NCBI GenBank assembly: GCA_902778625.1 | Contig: CACYYM010000001.1 | Coordinates: forward strand, 62,001 to 126,000 | From: an uncultured Bacteroidales bacterium | GTDB taxonomy: Bacteria > Bacteroidota > Bacteroidia > Bacteroidales > Bacteroidaceae | Reading direction: 5' to 3' | DNA: 64,000 nt | Part shown: positions 51,439 through 60,314 of the stretch, piece after piece | Numbering within the stretch: position 1 is the first letter of the stretch | Layout of the letters: each line of letters begins with the position of its first letter | Position numbers and translations under genes: made by a program | The notes under the pieces: generated by a model | What the model saw: only the letters and a program-made list of their open reading frames with translations | Databases searched by the model: none | What the model was told of the DNA's origin: nothing

Positions 51439-52917
51439 TTACTGCGGACGGCTGTAGTTGGGCGCCTCGCTGGTAATGGTAACATCGTGCGGATGGCTTT
51501 CCTGGACGCCGGCGTTGGTGATGCGGACGAACTTGGCATTGTGCAAGTCCTTGATGGTTGCAGCGCCGCAATAGCCCATACCGCTGCGGAGGCCGCCGAT
51601 GAGCTGATAGATGACTTCCTGCACGGAGCCCTTGTAGGGAACTCGTCCTGCGATGCCTTCGGGCACAAGCTTCTTCGTATCCTTCACGTTGCCTTGGAAG
51701 TAACGGTCTTTCGAGCCGCACTCCATTGCTTCGAGCGAGCCCATACCGCGATAGCTCTTGAACTTCCTTCCGTTATAGATAATGGTATCACCGGGGCTTT
51801 CCTCTGTGCCAGCGACGAGCGAACCGATCATCACGCTGTAACCTCCGGCAGCAAGAGCCTTGACGACGTCGCCGCTATAGCGCAAGCCACCGTCGGCAAT
51901 GAGGGGCACATCGGTTCCTTCGAGTGCAGTGGCAACGTCATAGACGGCACTGAGCTGAGGCACACCTACGCCTGCGACAACGCGCGTGGTGCAGATACTG
52001 CCGGGGCCTATGCCGACCTTGATTCCGTCTGCGCCTGCCTCGACGAGCATCCTGGCTGCTTCGCCTGTGGCAACGTTGCCTACAACGATATCGACATTGG
52101 GGTACATCGCTTTGGCTTCCTTCAGTTTCTCGACAACGAACTTGCTGTGTCCGTGAGCGGTATCGATGACGATGGCATCGACGTCGGCTTCGACGAGCGC
52201 CTTGATGCGGTCAAGCGTGTCGGGCGTTACACCCACGCCTGCAGCTACGCGCAGACGGCCTTTGCTGTCCTTGCACGCCATCGGTTTGTCCTTTGCCTTC
52301 GTGATGTCCTTGTAGGTGATGAGACCGATGAGCTTGTTGTCGTCGTCGAGGACGGGCAGCTTCTCTATCTTGTTCTCCTGCAGAATCTTGGCAGCGGCAC
52401 CGAGGTCGGTCTGGACGTGGGTCGTAACGAGATTCTTGCTCGTCATCACTTCGTCGATCGGGCGGTCGATGTTCTGCTCGAAGCGAAGGTCGCGATTCGT
52501 CACGATGCCTTTCAGGTGACGTTCATCGTCGACAACGGGAATACCGCCGATATGGTATTCTGCCATCAGCTCGAGGGCGTCGCGCACGCTGCTGCCCAAC
52601 TTTATCGTGATGGGATCATAGATCATGCCGTTCTCGGCACGCTTCACGATGGCAACCTGACGAGCCTGCTCATCGATGCTCATATTCTTGTGTATCACAC
52701 CGATGCCACCTTCGCGGGCAATGGCAATCGCCATTGTTGCTTCGGTGACGGTGTCCATCGCTGCCGTCACGAAGGGAATCTTCAGTTCGATGTGGCGCGA
52801 GAAACGTGTTTCGAGCGAAACCGTACGAGGCAACACCTCAGAATAGCCGGGAACCAACAGGACGTCGTCGTAGGTGAGACCGTCCATCACAATCTTGTCT
52901 GCAATAAATGATACCAT
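51439..52917 (-). CDS. guaB: Inosine-5'-monophosphate dehydrogenase
   Basis: A 492-residue IMPDH that oxidises IMP to XMP, the committed step of GMP synthesis. The barrel starts at [17 protein letters not shown]. Two CBS domains lie at about 95-210 ([40 protein letters not shown]). The catalytic loop is [20 protein letters not shown] with the active Cys. The flap has AIGR-like LGSLEAM and the C-terminus [12 protein letters not shown]. It heads a minus-strand run through to trpS, with a TATCTTTG box 26 bp upstream. Confidence 0.97.
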   Translation of the reverse strand: MVSFIADKIVMDGLTYDDVLLVPGYSEVLPRTVSLETRFSRHIELKIPFVTAAMDTVTEATMAIAIAREGGIGVIHKNMSIDEQARQVAIVKRAENGMIYDPITIKLGSSVRDALELMAEYHIGGIPVVDDERHLKGIVTNRDLRFEQNIDRPIDEVMTSKNLVTTHVQTDLGAAAKILQENKIEKLPVLDDDNKLIGLITYKDITKAKDKPMACKDSKGRLRVAAGVGVTPDTLDRIKALVEADVDAIVIDTAHGHSKFVVEKLKEAKAMYPNVDIVVGNVATGEAARMLVEAGADGIKVGIGPGSICTTRVVAGVGVPQLSAVYDVATALEGTDVPLIADGGLRYSGDVVKALAAGGYSVMIGSLVAGTEESPGDTIIYNGRKFKSYRGMGSLEAMECGSKDRYFQGNVKDTKKLVPEGIAGRVPYKGSVQEVIYQLIGGLRSGMGYCGAATIKDLHNAKFVRITNAGVQESHPHDVTITSEAPNYSRPQ

Positions 52918-52942
52918 AACCTTATAATAAAATTTTTGCGTG

Positions 52943-52950
52943 CAAAGATA
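52943..52950 (-). promoter_or_regulatory. -7 box of guaB run
   Basis: Minus-strand TATCTTTG, 26 bp upstream of the guaB ATG. Confidence 0.65.
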
Positions 52951-53087
52951 AGGAAAAAAAGCTTAGGTTGTACCGCCTGCCATTGTATTTTTTCCCTTAT
53001 TTCACATTTATTATATAAATCGCGCAGGTGGTGTTGGGATTTTCGGCATAGCTGATTGACGAATATGGCACACCATATTTTCAAACG

Positions 53088-53162
53088 CCGCAGGCGGCGA
53101 TTTAATTTCCGCGTGCGGCGATGGCAATCCCCGCACGCGGCGTTGGTCATCCCCGCACGCGG
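53088..53162. repeat. 22-bp-pitch palindrome array E (GC-rich)
   Basis: Units at 53088 (CCGCAGGCGG), 53109 (CCGCGTGCGG), 53131 and 53153 (CCGCACGCGG); steps are 21, 22 and 22 bp. It lies between the divergent guaB and iron-sulfur protein genes, between their promoters. No gene is seen in this 371-bp gap. Confidence 0.93.
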
Positions 53163-53245
53163 CGTTTTTTACCCCCGAAAAACAAAAATATGCCTCTGCA
53201 CAAAAAAAATTGCAGACTTTTGCAGGAGCATTCACCATTTATTAG

Positions 53246-53253
53246 TACATTTG
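53246..53253 (+). promoter_or_regulatory. -7 box of iron-sulfur protein operon
   Basis: TACATTTG, 36 bp before the ATG at 53289. Confidence 0.5.
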
Positions 53254-53288
53254 CAACGGCAGAGTACACATTATAATCATATATAGTT

Positions 53289-54821
53289 ATGCTGAAAAAA
53301 ATCCGTTTGACATTCGCCATCATCTTCTGGGTGCTGATTACGTGGCTGCTCCTCGACTTTACGGGAACAGCGCAAGCCTACTTGGGATGGATGGCCAAGA
53401 TTCAGTTCATTCCGGCACTGCTGGCGCTGAACATCGGAGCGCTGCTCTTTGTCGTCACACTCACCCTGCTGCTGGGACGCATCTACTGCTCCGTCATCTG
53501 TCCCTTGGGCGTAATGCAGGACTTCATCGCCTGGCTGCGCCGCAAGAAGAACAAGTATAACTTCTCGCCGGCCAAAAACACTTTGCGATACACAGTGTTG
53601 GTTATTGCCTGCGCCTCGCTGGCTCTGGGCGTTGCCTGGCTGGGCGGACTTATCTTTCCCTATAGTACGTACGGCCGCATCGTCTCAACGATTTTCGCTC
53701 CGTTATACAAACTCGCGAACAACGGACTGGCAGCTATATCCGAGCACTACGACAGCTACGCCTTCTACGAGGTTGAGGTTTGGCTCAAGAGCGTCGCTGC
53801 TCTTATCATCGCTCTGCTGACATTGGGCATCATCGCAGTGCTGGCCTGGAAGAACGGACGCACATGGTGCAACACGATCTGCCCAGTCGGAACACTGCTC
53901 GGGCTCATCAGCAAGCAGTCGTTCCTCAAGATTAACATCGACGCCGACAAATGCAAGAACTGCCACAAATGCGAACGCAACTGCAAGGCTGCCTGCATCG
54001 ACCTCGACACGCATACCGTCGATTACTCCCGTTGCGTGGTGTGCGGCAATTGCCTCGATGAGTGTAAGTTCGACGCGTTGAAACTCACCTCAAGCCCCTC
54101 GACACCTTCCTCTTGCTCACAAAAAGCAGATGAAGGGCGACGTGCAGTACTGACGGGAGTAGCTTTGCTTGCTGGCACAGCCATCGCTAAGGCTCAGGCA
54201 AAGGTCGAACCTAAGACGACCGATGGCGGCTTGGCTGACATCGTCAAGAAGAAGAAAACGCGTCGCGAGAAACTCATCACACCTCCGGGTTCGCTTTCGA
54301 TACGCAACCTCCGCAGTCATTGCACGGCCTGCCAACTCTGCATCGACGCTTGCCCGAACGACGTGCTACGTCCCAGCAGCAGCCTCGACCGCTTCATGCA
54401 GCCCGAGGTTAGCTTCGAGAAAGGCTATTGCCGACCGGAATGCACACGTTGTTCCGAGGTCTGCCCGACCTCTGCAATACATCCCGTCACCGTTGAACAA
54501 AGGACTGCAATACAGGTAGGGCACGCTGTGTGGACGCGCGACCTCTGCGTTCCCGTCAAGGACGAGAAACCTTGCGGACTCTGTGCCCGCAAATGTCCAG
54601 CCGGAGCCATACAGATGGTGCCCCTGCATGCTGGCGTGCATCAGGACGGTTGGCGCTGGCGCGATGCCGACGGCCAGGAAATCCCAAGAGATAAAGTCCT
54701 GCTCATTCCCGTCATCAACGAAGAGAAGTGCATCGGTTGCGGTGCTTGCGAGAACCTCTGCCCATCGAGTCCCATCAGCGCCATCTACGTCGAGGGACAC
54801 GAAGTGCATAAAGAAATATAA
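53289..54821 (+). CDS. NapH/NapG-like 4Fe-4S membrane protein
   Basis: A 510-residue electron-transfer protein. The N-terminal half (about 1-265) is NapH/CcoG-like, with four membrane helices, the two membrane CxxxCP motifs YCSVICPLG and WCNTICPVG, and then paired ferredoxin motifs CKNCHKCERNCKAAC and CVVCGNCLDEC. After a linker containing a Tat-like stretch (RRAVLTGVALLAGTAIA, about 284-300) comes a NapG-like part with four more cluster motifs, among them CTACQLCIDACP, CTRCSEVCP, CGLCARKCP and CIGCGACENLCP. It looks like a NapH-NapG fusion. Fifteen bp later comes a Tat-exported aldo/keto reductase with its own clusters, a likely electron partner. Confidence 0.9.
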   Translation: MLKKIRLTFAIIFWVLITWLLLDFTGTAQAYLGWMAKIQFIPALLALNIGALLFVVTLTLLLGRIYCSVICPLGVMQDFIAWLRRKKNKYNFSPAKNTLRYTVLVIACASLALGVAWLGGLIFPYSTYGRIVSTIFAPLYKLANNGLAAISEHYDSYAFYEVEVWLKSVAALIIALLTLGIIAVLAWKNGRTWCNTICPVGTLLGLISKQSFLKINIDADKCKNCHKCERNCKAACIDLDTHTVDYSRCVVCGNCLDECKFDALKLTSSPSTPSSCSQKADEGRRAVLTGVALLAGTAIAKAQAKVEPKTTDGGLADIVKKKKTRREKLITPPGSLSIRNLRSHCTACQLCIDACPNDVLRPSSSLDRFMQPEVSFEKGYCRPECTRCSEVCPTSAIHPVTVEQRTAIQVGHAVWTRDLCVPVKDEKPCGLCARKCPAGAIQMVPLHAGVHQDGWRWRDADGQEIPRDKVLLIPVINEEKCIGCGACENLCPSSPISAIYVEGHEVHKEI

Positions 54822-54835
54822 AAGGAGACCAGGTT

Positions 54836-56227
54836 ATGAAAGATATCACAAGACGAGACTTCCTGAAAGTCTCTGGCACAGCAGCCGCCACAACAGCTTT
54901 GGCATCGTGCGGCATAAAAGACGACAACGCCGACGGCGAAGTGGATTACATGGGGCACCACGACGGCCCTGTCCCCACAGATAAGATGACATACCGCACC
55001 AATCCCAAGCAAGGCGACAAGGTCAGTCTGCTCGGTTATGGATGGATGCGCCTGCCCAACACAAAGGACGAAGACGGTCGCGACATCATCGATCAGGAGC
55101 AGGTGAACCGCCTCTGCAAGTACGCGCTCGACCACGGCGTCAACTACTTCGACACATCGCCCGCCTATTGTCGCGGCAAGAGCGAGGAAAGCCTGGGCAT
55201 TGCCCTCGAAGCAAGCGGCTACAAGCGCAGCGACTACTTCATCGCAACAAAGATGTCGAACTTCTCGCCCTCGCAGTACGAATTCGAGGAAGGCAAGGCG
55301 ATGTTTGAACGCAGCCTTGAATATCTCAAGACAGACTACATAGACTATCTCCTGCTGCACAGCATCGGGGGAGGCGGCATGAACCCCGTCCACCAGCGAT
55401 ACCTCGACAACGGACTGCTCGACTGGCTCGTGGAACAGCGCGAGGCAGGACGTATCCGCAACCTCGGCTTCTCGTTCCATGGCGACGTCGCCGTCTTCGA
55501 CTGGGCAATGGCTCATCATGAAGAATATCATTGGGACTTTGTACAAATACAGGCGAACTACGTCGATTGGAACAACGAAGAAGACAAGGGACGCTCGGGC
55601 AAATATCTGTATGACGAACTCGTGAAGCGCAAGATTCCCGTCGTCATCATGGAACCCTTGCTTGGCGGCAGGCTGTCCAAGGTGCCCGACCACGTCGTGG
55701 CGCACTTCAAGCAACGCAAACCCGAGGACAGCGTGGCATCGTGGGCATTCCGCTACATTGGCTCCAAGCCGGCAGTGCTCACCGTGCTGAGCGGCATGAC
55801 CTACATGGAGCACCTTGAGGACAATCTGCGCACGTATTCCCCGCTTGAACCTCTCACCGAAGAGGAACAGCAATGGCTCGAGGGCGAAACGGCAACACTC
55901 ATCAAGAGCTACCCGACGATTGACTGCAACGACTGCAACTATTGCATGCCTTGCCCGTATGGCCTCAACATCCCGGCCATATTTGTACATTATAATAAAT
56001 GCGTGAACAAAGGCAACGTGCCAGAGAGTCAGCAGGCGGCGAACTACGCAAAGGCTCGTCGAGCATTCCTCATCGGCTACGACCGCAGTGTGCCCAAACT
56101 CCGCCAGGCCAACCACTGCATCCAGTGCCGCGAGTGCATACCGCACTGCCCACAGCAGATTGACATTCCTCGCGAGATGCAACGCATCGACAGCTTCGTC
56201 GAAAAGCTCAAGCAAGGAACGCTCTAA
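54836..56227 (+). CDS. Tat-exported 4Fe-4S aldo/keto reductase
   Basis: A 463-residue protein. The N-terminus is a twin-arginine signal (TRRDFLKVSG) that ends in a lipobox-like ALASC (C25), so a Tat lipoprotein is likely. The aldo/keto reductase barrel spans about 55-345 (VSLLGYGWMRLPN, GVNYFDTSPAYCRGKSEESL, DYLLLHSIGGGG, FSFHGD). A C-terminal ferredoxin domain has CNDCNYCMPCPYGLNIP (about 364-380) and CIQCRECIPHCPQQIDIP. It follows the NapH/NapG-like gene by 14 bp and ends at a strong bidirectional terminator. The substrate is unknown. Confidence 0.92.
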   Translation: MKDITRRDFLKVSGTAAATTALASCGIKDDNADGEVDYMGHHDGPVPTDKMTYRTNPKQGDKVSLLGYGWMRLPNTKDEDGRDIIDQEQVNRLCKYALDHGVNYFDTSPAYCRGKSEESLGIALEASGYKRSDYFIATKMSNFSPSQYEFEEGKAMFERSLEYLKTDYIDYLLLHSIGGGGMNPVHQRYLDNGLLDWLVEQREAGRIRNLGFSFHGDVAVFDWAMAHHEEYHWDFVQIQANYVDWNNEEDKGRSGKYLYDELVKRKIPVVIMEPLLGGRLSKVPDHVVAHFKQRKPEDSVASWAFRYIGSKPAVLTVLSGMTYMEHLEDNLRTYSPLEPLTEEEQQWLEGETATLIKSYPTIDCNDCNYCMPCPYGLNIPAIFVHYNKCVNKGNVPESQQAANYAKARRAFLIGYDRSVPKLRQANHCIQCRECIPHCPQQIDIPREMQRIDSFVEKLKQGTL

Positions 56228-56245
56228 GTCAGGGCGGACACGAAA

Positions 56246-56278
56246 AAAGGCGCCTTCCCGCGTTGGGAAGGCGCCTTT
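56246..56278. terminator. Bidirectional intrinsic terminator
   Basis: A perfect 14-bp stem (56246-56259 with 56265-56278, AAAGGCGCCTTCCC) closes a 5-nt loop, with A-run before and T-rich bases after. It lies between the convergent aldo/keto reductase and second GH92 genes and should serve both. Confidence 0.9.
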
Positions 56279-56289
56279 CCTGTTGCCTC

Positions 56290-58527
56290 TTATTTCTTTT
56301 CGCTCATCATGAAGTCGAGCGTGCCGCCTTCGACGAGTTGCTTGTGCGTGAGCTTCCAGTCTGTTATCTTCTTGCTGTTAAGCTTCACGCCCTTGACATA
56401 GATGGCTTTGTCTGACTTGCGCGGCGCATTGATAACCAAGTCCTTGCCGCTGGGCATGTGCAGCACAGCGCGACGGAAGAGCGGCGTTCCGATGACATAC
56501 TCTGCAGCGCCGGCATTGAAGGGGTAGAAGCCGAGAGCCGAGAAGATGTACCAGGCGGACATCTGTCCACAGTCGTCATTGCCTGCATAGCCGCAGGGCG
56601 TGGCGTTGTAGAACTGGCTTCGAACCTGTTCCACAAGCTCCTGCGTACGCCACGGCTGACCGGCGAAATTGTAGAGATACACGGTGTGATGGCTCGGCTC
56701 ATTGCCGTGAGCATACTGTCCGATGAAGCCTGATGCGTTGCCATTCACTTCGCCGCTCGTTTCTGTCAGTGTGAAATTCTCGTCAAGCTTCTTGAGGAAA
56801 GGCTTCACGCCACCGAAGAGGTCGATGAGCCCTTGCGGATTCTGCGGCACGAACCACATGTATTGCCATGCGTTGCCCTCGACGAAGCAGGGATTCTCGT
56901 AGCTCAACGGGTCGAAGGGCTCAATCCAGTTGCCCTTGTCGTCCTTCGGCTGGAAGAAACCTGTGGCGGGGTTGAAGAGATTGCGGTAGAACTCGCTACG
57001 TTTGATGAAGCGCTCGTAGTCGGCTTGCCTGCCGAGCTTCTTGGCGACGGCTGCCACACACCAGTCGTCGAATGCCTGCTCCATCGTGATGCTGACGCTG
57101 ACGTTCTGCTTGTTCTGCGGCATGTAGCCATACTCTTCCCAAACCTCGAAGGGACTGTTCGGATGAGTTCTCGTGCTACTCTCCACCATTGTCTGATATG
57201 CTTTCTCGACATCAAACCCGGGCAGTTCGGACATGATGGCATCGGCAACGACGGGGATGGCGTGGTTGCCTATCATGCAATAGTTATCCTGTCCCCAAAG
57301 GTCCCAAATCGGCAGGTAGCCGTAGGTCTCGTGGTGCAGCACCATATCCCTGACGAACTGCACTGCAATCTTCGGATAGAGAAGCGTGTAAAGAGGATGA
57401 GCTGCGCGGAAGGTGTCCCAGAGGCTGAACGTGCTGTGATAGCTTTGGCCTGCAGGCATTTGCTTAATCTCGAAGTTCGTGTCCATGTAGCGGCCATCGA
57501 CGTCGCTTATCGTATTGGGCTGCATGAGAACATGGTAGAGGCCGGTGTAGAAGATGGTCTTCTGTTCGTCGGTACCCTCGATGTCAATCGTCGAAAGCTC
57601 CTTCTCCCATGCGTCATGGGCGGCCTTTGTGTAATAGTTGAAGTCGAAGGACTGTGCCTCTGCCTTCATGTTCTTGCGTGCTCCGTCGTTATCGACAGCC
57701 GAGATGGCGACCTTCGCCAATACATCTTTCTTATTATTAGGGAAGCGCAGGGCAGCCCTCAGTGTGCGTCCGTTAATGACATCGCTGCCGCCTGCGTTGC
57801 GTCCGCCGTCCATCAGCAGACGGCTCTCAAACGGACGCGAGAACTCTATCCTGAAATAGACCTTGCGGAGTTTTGCCCAACCGGTCACGACACGGAAGCC
57901 CTCGATGGTCGAATCATCGACGATGCGTATCTGGCTCTGGATGATCTGATAAGCGCGTCGTCCGGTATAATACGCGTCACCGCGGAAGGTCATGCGGTCG
58001 AGGTCGAGAATGACGGTCTGCTCCTTGCCTTCGGGGAACGTGTACTTATGGATGCCGGCATGAACGGTTGCCGAAAGTTCGACGTTGATGTTCTCGCCGC
58101 CAAGTAGGTCGACCATGTAGTAGCCGGGCACAGCCTTTTCCTGCGAATGCTTGAAGGGCAGCGCGAAGATGCCCTTGCGCAGTAGTTCGGGCGTAACATG
58201 CTTGGTGGTCGGCATCAGTGAGATGTCGATGAGGTCGGTGCAACCCGTCCCGCTGAGGTGCGTGTGGGTAAAGCCGAAGATGGAGTCACGGTTGTAGTCG
58301 TAGCCGCAGCAAGGGTCCCAGGTGACGTACTGCTCCGTCTCAGGAGCCAGCTGCACCATGCCCTGAGGCATTGTAGGGCCAGGGAAAGTGCTGCCACTGA
58401 GAGCGCCGGTATCGTCGGTCTGCGTGCCGATAAACGGGTTGACATACTTCGTATAGTCCGTCGCTACGCTGCTCAGAGCGGCACATGCGGAGAGACAAAG
58501 AATTGCTATGCGTTTTGTGTAATACAT
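56290..58527 (-). CDS. GH92 alpha-mannosidase (copy 2)
   Basis: A 745-residue secreted alpha-mannosidase. The signal peptide is MYYTKRIAILCLSACAALSSVA. Family segments are YVNPFIGTQTDDTGALSG, FVEGNAWQYMWFVPQNPQGL (candidate catalytic Glu), YAHGNEPSHHTVYLYNFAGQ and GYAGNDDCGQMSAWYIFSAL, with the base/calcium Asp pair. Unlike copy 1 at 35.3 kb, the HGNEP motif is intact. It stands alone on the minus strand, convergent with the aldo/keto reductase gene, and probably trims terminal alpha-linked mannose from glycans. Confidence 0.95.
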   Translation of the reverse strand: MYYTKRIAILCLSACAALSSVATDYTKYVNPFIGTQTDDTGALSGSTFPGPTMPQGMVQLAPETEQYVTWDPCCGYDYNRDSIFGFTHTHLSGTGCTDLIDISLMPTTKHVTPELLRKGIFALPFKHSQEKAVPGYYMVDLLGGENINVELSATVHAGIHKYTFPEGKEQTVILDLDRMTFRGDAYYTGRRAYQIIQSQIRIVDDSTIEGFRVVTGWAKLRKVYFRIEFSRPFESRLLMDGGRNAGGSDVINGRTLRAALRFPNNKKDVLAKVAISAVDNDGARKNMKAEAQSFDFNYYTKAAHDAWEKELSTIDIEGTDEQKTIFYTGLYHVLMQPNTISDVDGRYMDTNFEIKQMPAGQSYHSTFSLWDTFRAAHPLYTLLYPKIAVQFVRDMVLHHETYGYLPIWDLWGQDNYCMIGNHAIPVVADAIMSELPGFDVEKAYQTMVESSTRTHPNSPFEVWEEYGYMPQNKQNVSVSITMEQAFDDWCVAAVAKKLGRQADYERFIKRSEFYRNLFNPATGFFQPKDDKGNWIEPFDPLSYENPCFVEGNAWQYMWFVPQNPQGLIDLFGGVKPFLKKLDENFTLTETSGEVNGNASGFIGQYAHGNEPSHHTVYLYNFAGQPWRTQELVEQVRSQFYNATPCGYAGNDDCGQMSAWYIFSALGFYPFNAGAAEYVIGTPLFRRAVLHMPSGKDLVINAPRKSDKAIYVKGVKLNSKKITDWKLTHKQLVEGGTLDFMMSEKK

Positions 58528-58592
58528 AATTAAAACATGTTAATAGTTTGCGCAAAGTTCGGGATTTCTTTTGTCATTCACAAAAAAAAGCC

Positions 58593-58600
58593 TAACTTTG
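58593..58600 (+). promoter_or_regulatory. -7 box of small secreted protein gene
   Basis: TAACTTTG, 23 bp before the ATG at 58624; it supports that start over the longer frame. Confidence 0.6.
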
Positions 58601-58623
58601 TGGCGAAAAAGACGACGAAACGC

Positions 58624-59037
58624 ATGAAACACCCTCTCTTCCTGCTGCTTACGGCACTGCCATTCTGCACTCTTTCCGCCCAATTACGCGACACGACACG
58701 CGTCGATACCCTACGTCAAGTTGAGGTTCAAGCCGACTCTGTCCTGCGCGTCAACGAAGCCATACGACGAGCAATAGGCAAAGAGAATGCCACACGCATC
58801 GGCTACCCCTCGGTGAGCGACGTGCTCGGCCCACGCATAACGGACAAAATCATGCACCCGTTCGCCGTGAAGGACCGCAAACGCGACAAGAAGCACGCAC
58901 GCGACCGCAAGATTCTGCAGGAGTACGAAGAGCTGGGGCGCATCAAGACCTTCGAAGAGCTCCTCGACGAAGCCATCCGGCAGCAAGCCATCGAAGACGG
59001 CAAAGAGCCGCCCACTCGCTCAGGGAAAAAGAAGTAG
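58624..59037 (+). CDS. Small secreted protein of unknown function
   Basis: A 137-residue protein with signal peptide MKHPLFLLLTALPFCTLSA. The mature part is highly charged, with a basic middle (DRKRDKKHARDRKILQEYEE) and a basic end (SGKKK). The segment TTRVDTLRQVEVQADSV recalls the TonB-box/plug-like start of some Bacteroidetes exported proteins, but the rest does not match a family I know. It lies between a divergent GH92 and a CPBP protease gene, separated from the latter by array F. Confidence 0.7.
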   Translation: MKHPLFLLLTALPFCTLSAQLRDTTRVDTLRQVEVQADSVLRVNEAIRRAIGKENATRIGYPSVSDVLGPRITDKIMHPFAVKDRKRDKKHARDRKILQEYEELGRIKTFEELLDEAIRQQAIEDGKEPPTRSGKKK

Positions 59038-59117
59038 CAGGCAAGTACTTCCGTAGCCCCCATTTTACCCATTCTGTCCATCAAACTCATCTTTCCCATT
59101 TAGCCCCCCAAAAAACG

Positions 59118-59192
59118 CCGCACGCGGAAATTGCAATCGCCGCACGCGGGGATGGCCAACGCCGCACGCGGGGATTGAAACGCCGCCTGCGG
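59118..59192. repeat. 22-bp-pitch palindrome array F (GC-rich)
   Basis: Units at 59118, 59140 and 59162 (CCGCACGCGG) and 59183 (CCGCCTGCGG); steps are 22, 22 and 21 bp. It lies between two co-directional genes. Confidence 0.93.
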
Positions 59193-59239
59193 GGATAATT
59201 TTTACCCCGAACGAAACAAGCAAACATAAACCCAAAAAA

Positions 59240-60121
59240 ATGAACTGGCACAAACTCTCTCCTGCCCTCCTGACCCTGCTCGTTTTCCTCTTGGCACAAG
59301 GAATCGGCACACTCTTGATTGTACTCATCGCCATGCTGGTCTCGCCAGAACTCCGCACAAGCATCGGAACCTACATGAGCGGCGCCGCCGACGGATTGCC
59401 CCTTTTCGAAACAATACCCGCCGCGTTCATGGCACTCACCCTCATAGCAGTGGACATCATCGCCGTGCTCTTTTGCTACTCCCCCCTGCGCTACATCCGA
59501 CCCGTCACAGCCGCCGACATCGCCTCCATCCGCTGGCGGCCAGGCTTGATAGCCGTCGCAGCAGGCATCCTCGGAGCGCTCTGCATCTCTATACTTACCG
59601 AGAAAGTACAGCTGCCCGACGTCATGCTGCAAATGATGCTCGCAATGTCGCACAACCTCTGGGGCTTGCTCGCACTCATCATCATCGGCCCCATCGCCGA
59701 AGAACTCCTCTTCCGCGAAGCCATCGAAGGCGAAATACTCCGCCGAGGCGCCAACCCCTGGCTGGCAATCATCGTCTCAGCCATCGCCTTCGGCGCAGTG
59801 CATCTCAACCTCGCCCAAGGCCTCTACGCCCTCCCGCTTGCAATCCTCTTTGGCATCATCTACTACAAGACCGGCAACATCGTGCTCACCTCCCTCCTGC
59901 ACATCCTTAACAACGGCATCGCAGCACTGCAGCTATACACCCTCGGCGAAGGCATCGAAGACATCTCCTACGCCGAATGGTTCGGCGGATCCACCCGCGC
60001 CTACACATTCACGCTACTTTGCGGCATCCTGTCCCTCCTTCTCATCAAGATTTTCTGGAAATCCTATCCCACAAACGAAAAGCAACAAAAAAAGGCCCTT
60101 CCCGAACGGAAAGAGCCTTAA
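59240..60121 (+). CDS. CPBP-family intramembrane metalloprotease
   Basis: A 293-residue membrane protein with about eight hydrophobic segments. The CPBP/CAAX-protease motifs are PIAEELLFREAI (E154, E155, R159), FGAVHLN (H188) and a second histidine in TSLLHILNN. Bacterial members are linked to bacteriocin self-immunity or signal processing, but this one has no such neighbours. The ATG follows an A-rich tract directly. A poor hairpin spans its stop codon. Confidence 0.9.
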   Translation: MNWHKLSPALLTLLVFLLAQGIGTLLIVLIAMLVSPELRTSIGTYMSGAADGLPLFETIPAAFMALTLIAVDIIAVLFCYSPLRYIRPVTAADIASIRWRPGLIAVAAGILGALCISILTEKVQLPDVMLQMMLAMSHNLWGLLALIIIGPIAEELLFREAIEGEILRRGANPWLAIIVSAIAFGAVHLNLAQGLYALPLAILFGIIYYKTGNIVLTSLLHILNNGIAALQLYTLGEGIEDISYAEWFGGSTRAYTFTLLCGILSLLLIKIFWKSYPTNEKQQKKALPERKEP

Positions 60122-60211
60122 AGGTGTGTTAAATTTCTTAAACAGAGGCGCGTTTGTGTTAATTTTACTTAAACGCACCATATCACACAACGTTATTACT
60201 ATATGAAATCG

Positions 60212-60219
60212 TACCTTTG
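60212..60219 (+). promoter_or_regulatory. -7 box of coiled-coil lipoprotein gene
   Basis: TACCTTTG gives a leader of about 90 nt before the ATG at 60315. The leader is AT-rich, as in highly expressed Bacteroidetes outer-membrane genes. Confidence 0.65.
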
Positions 60220-60314
60220 TGGTGAATTTACACCTAAAAGGGGTAAACTATGTAAAGAAAAGAAAGTCACAACGGAACTACATTATTTATTAATTAATAA
60301 ACGTTTTATTACAA

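Noticed and set aside
60088-60121. Terminator at the end of the CPBP protease gene
   Set aside because: The stem is imperfect and a T-run is present only on the minus strand, where no gene precedes it.
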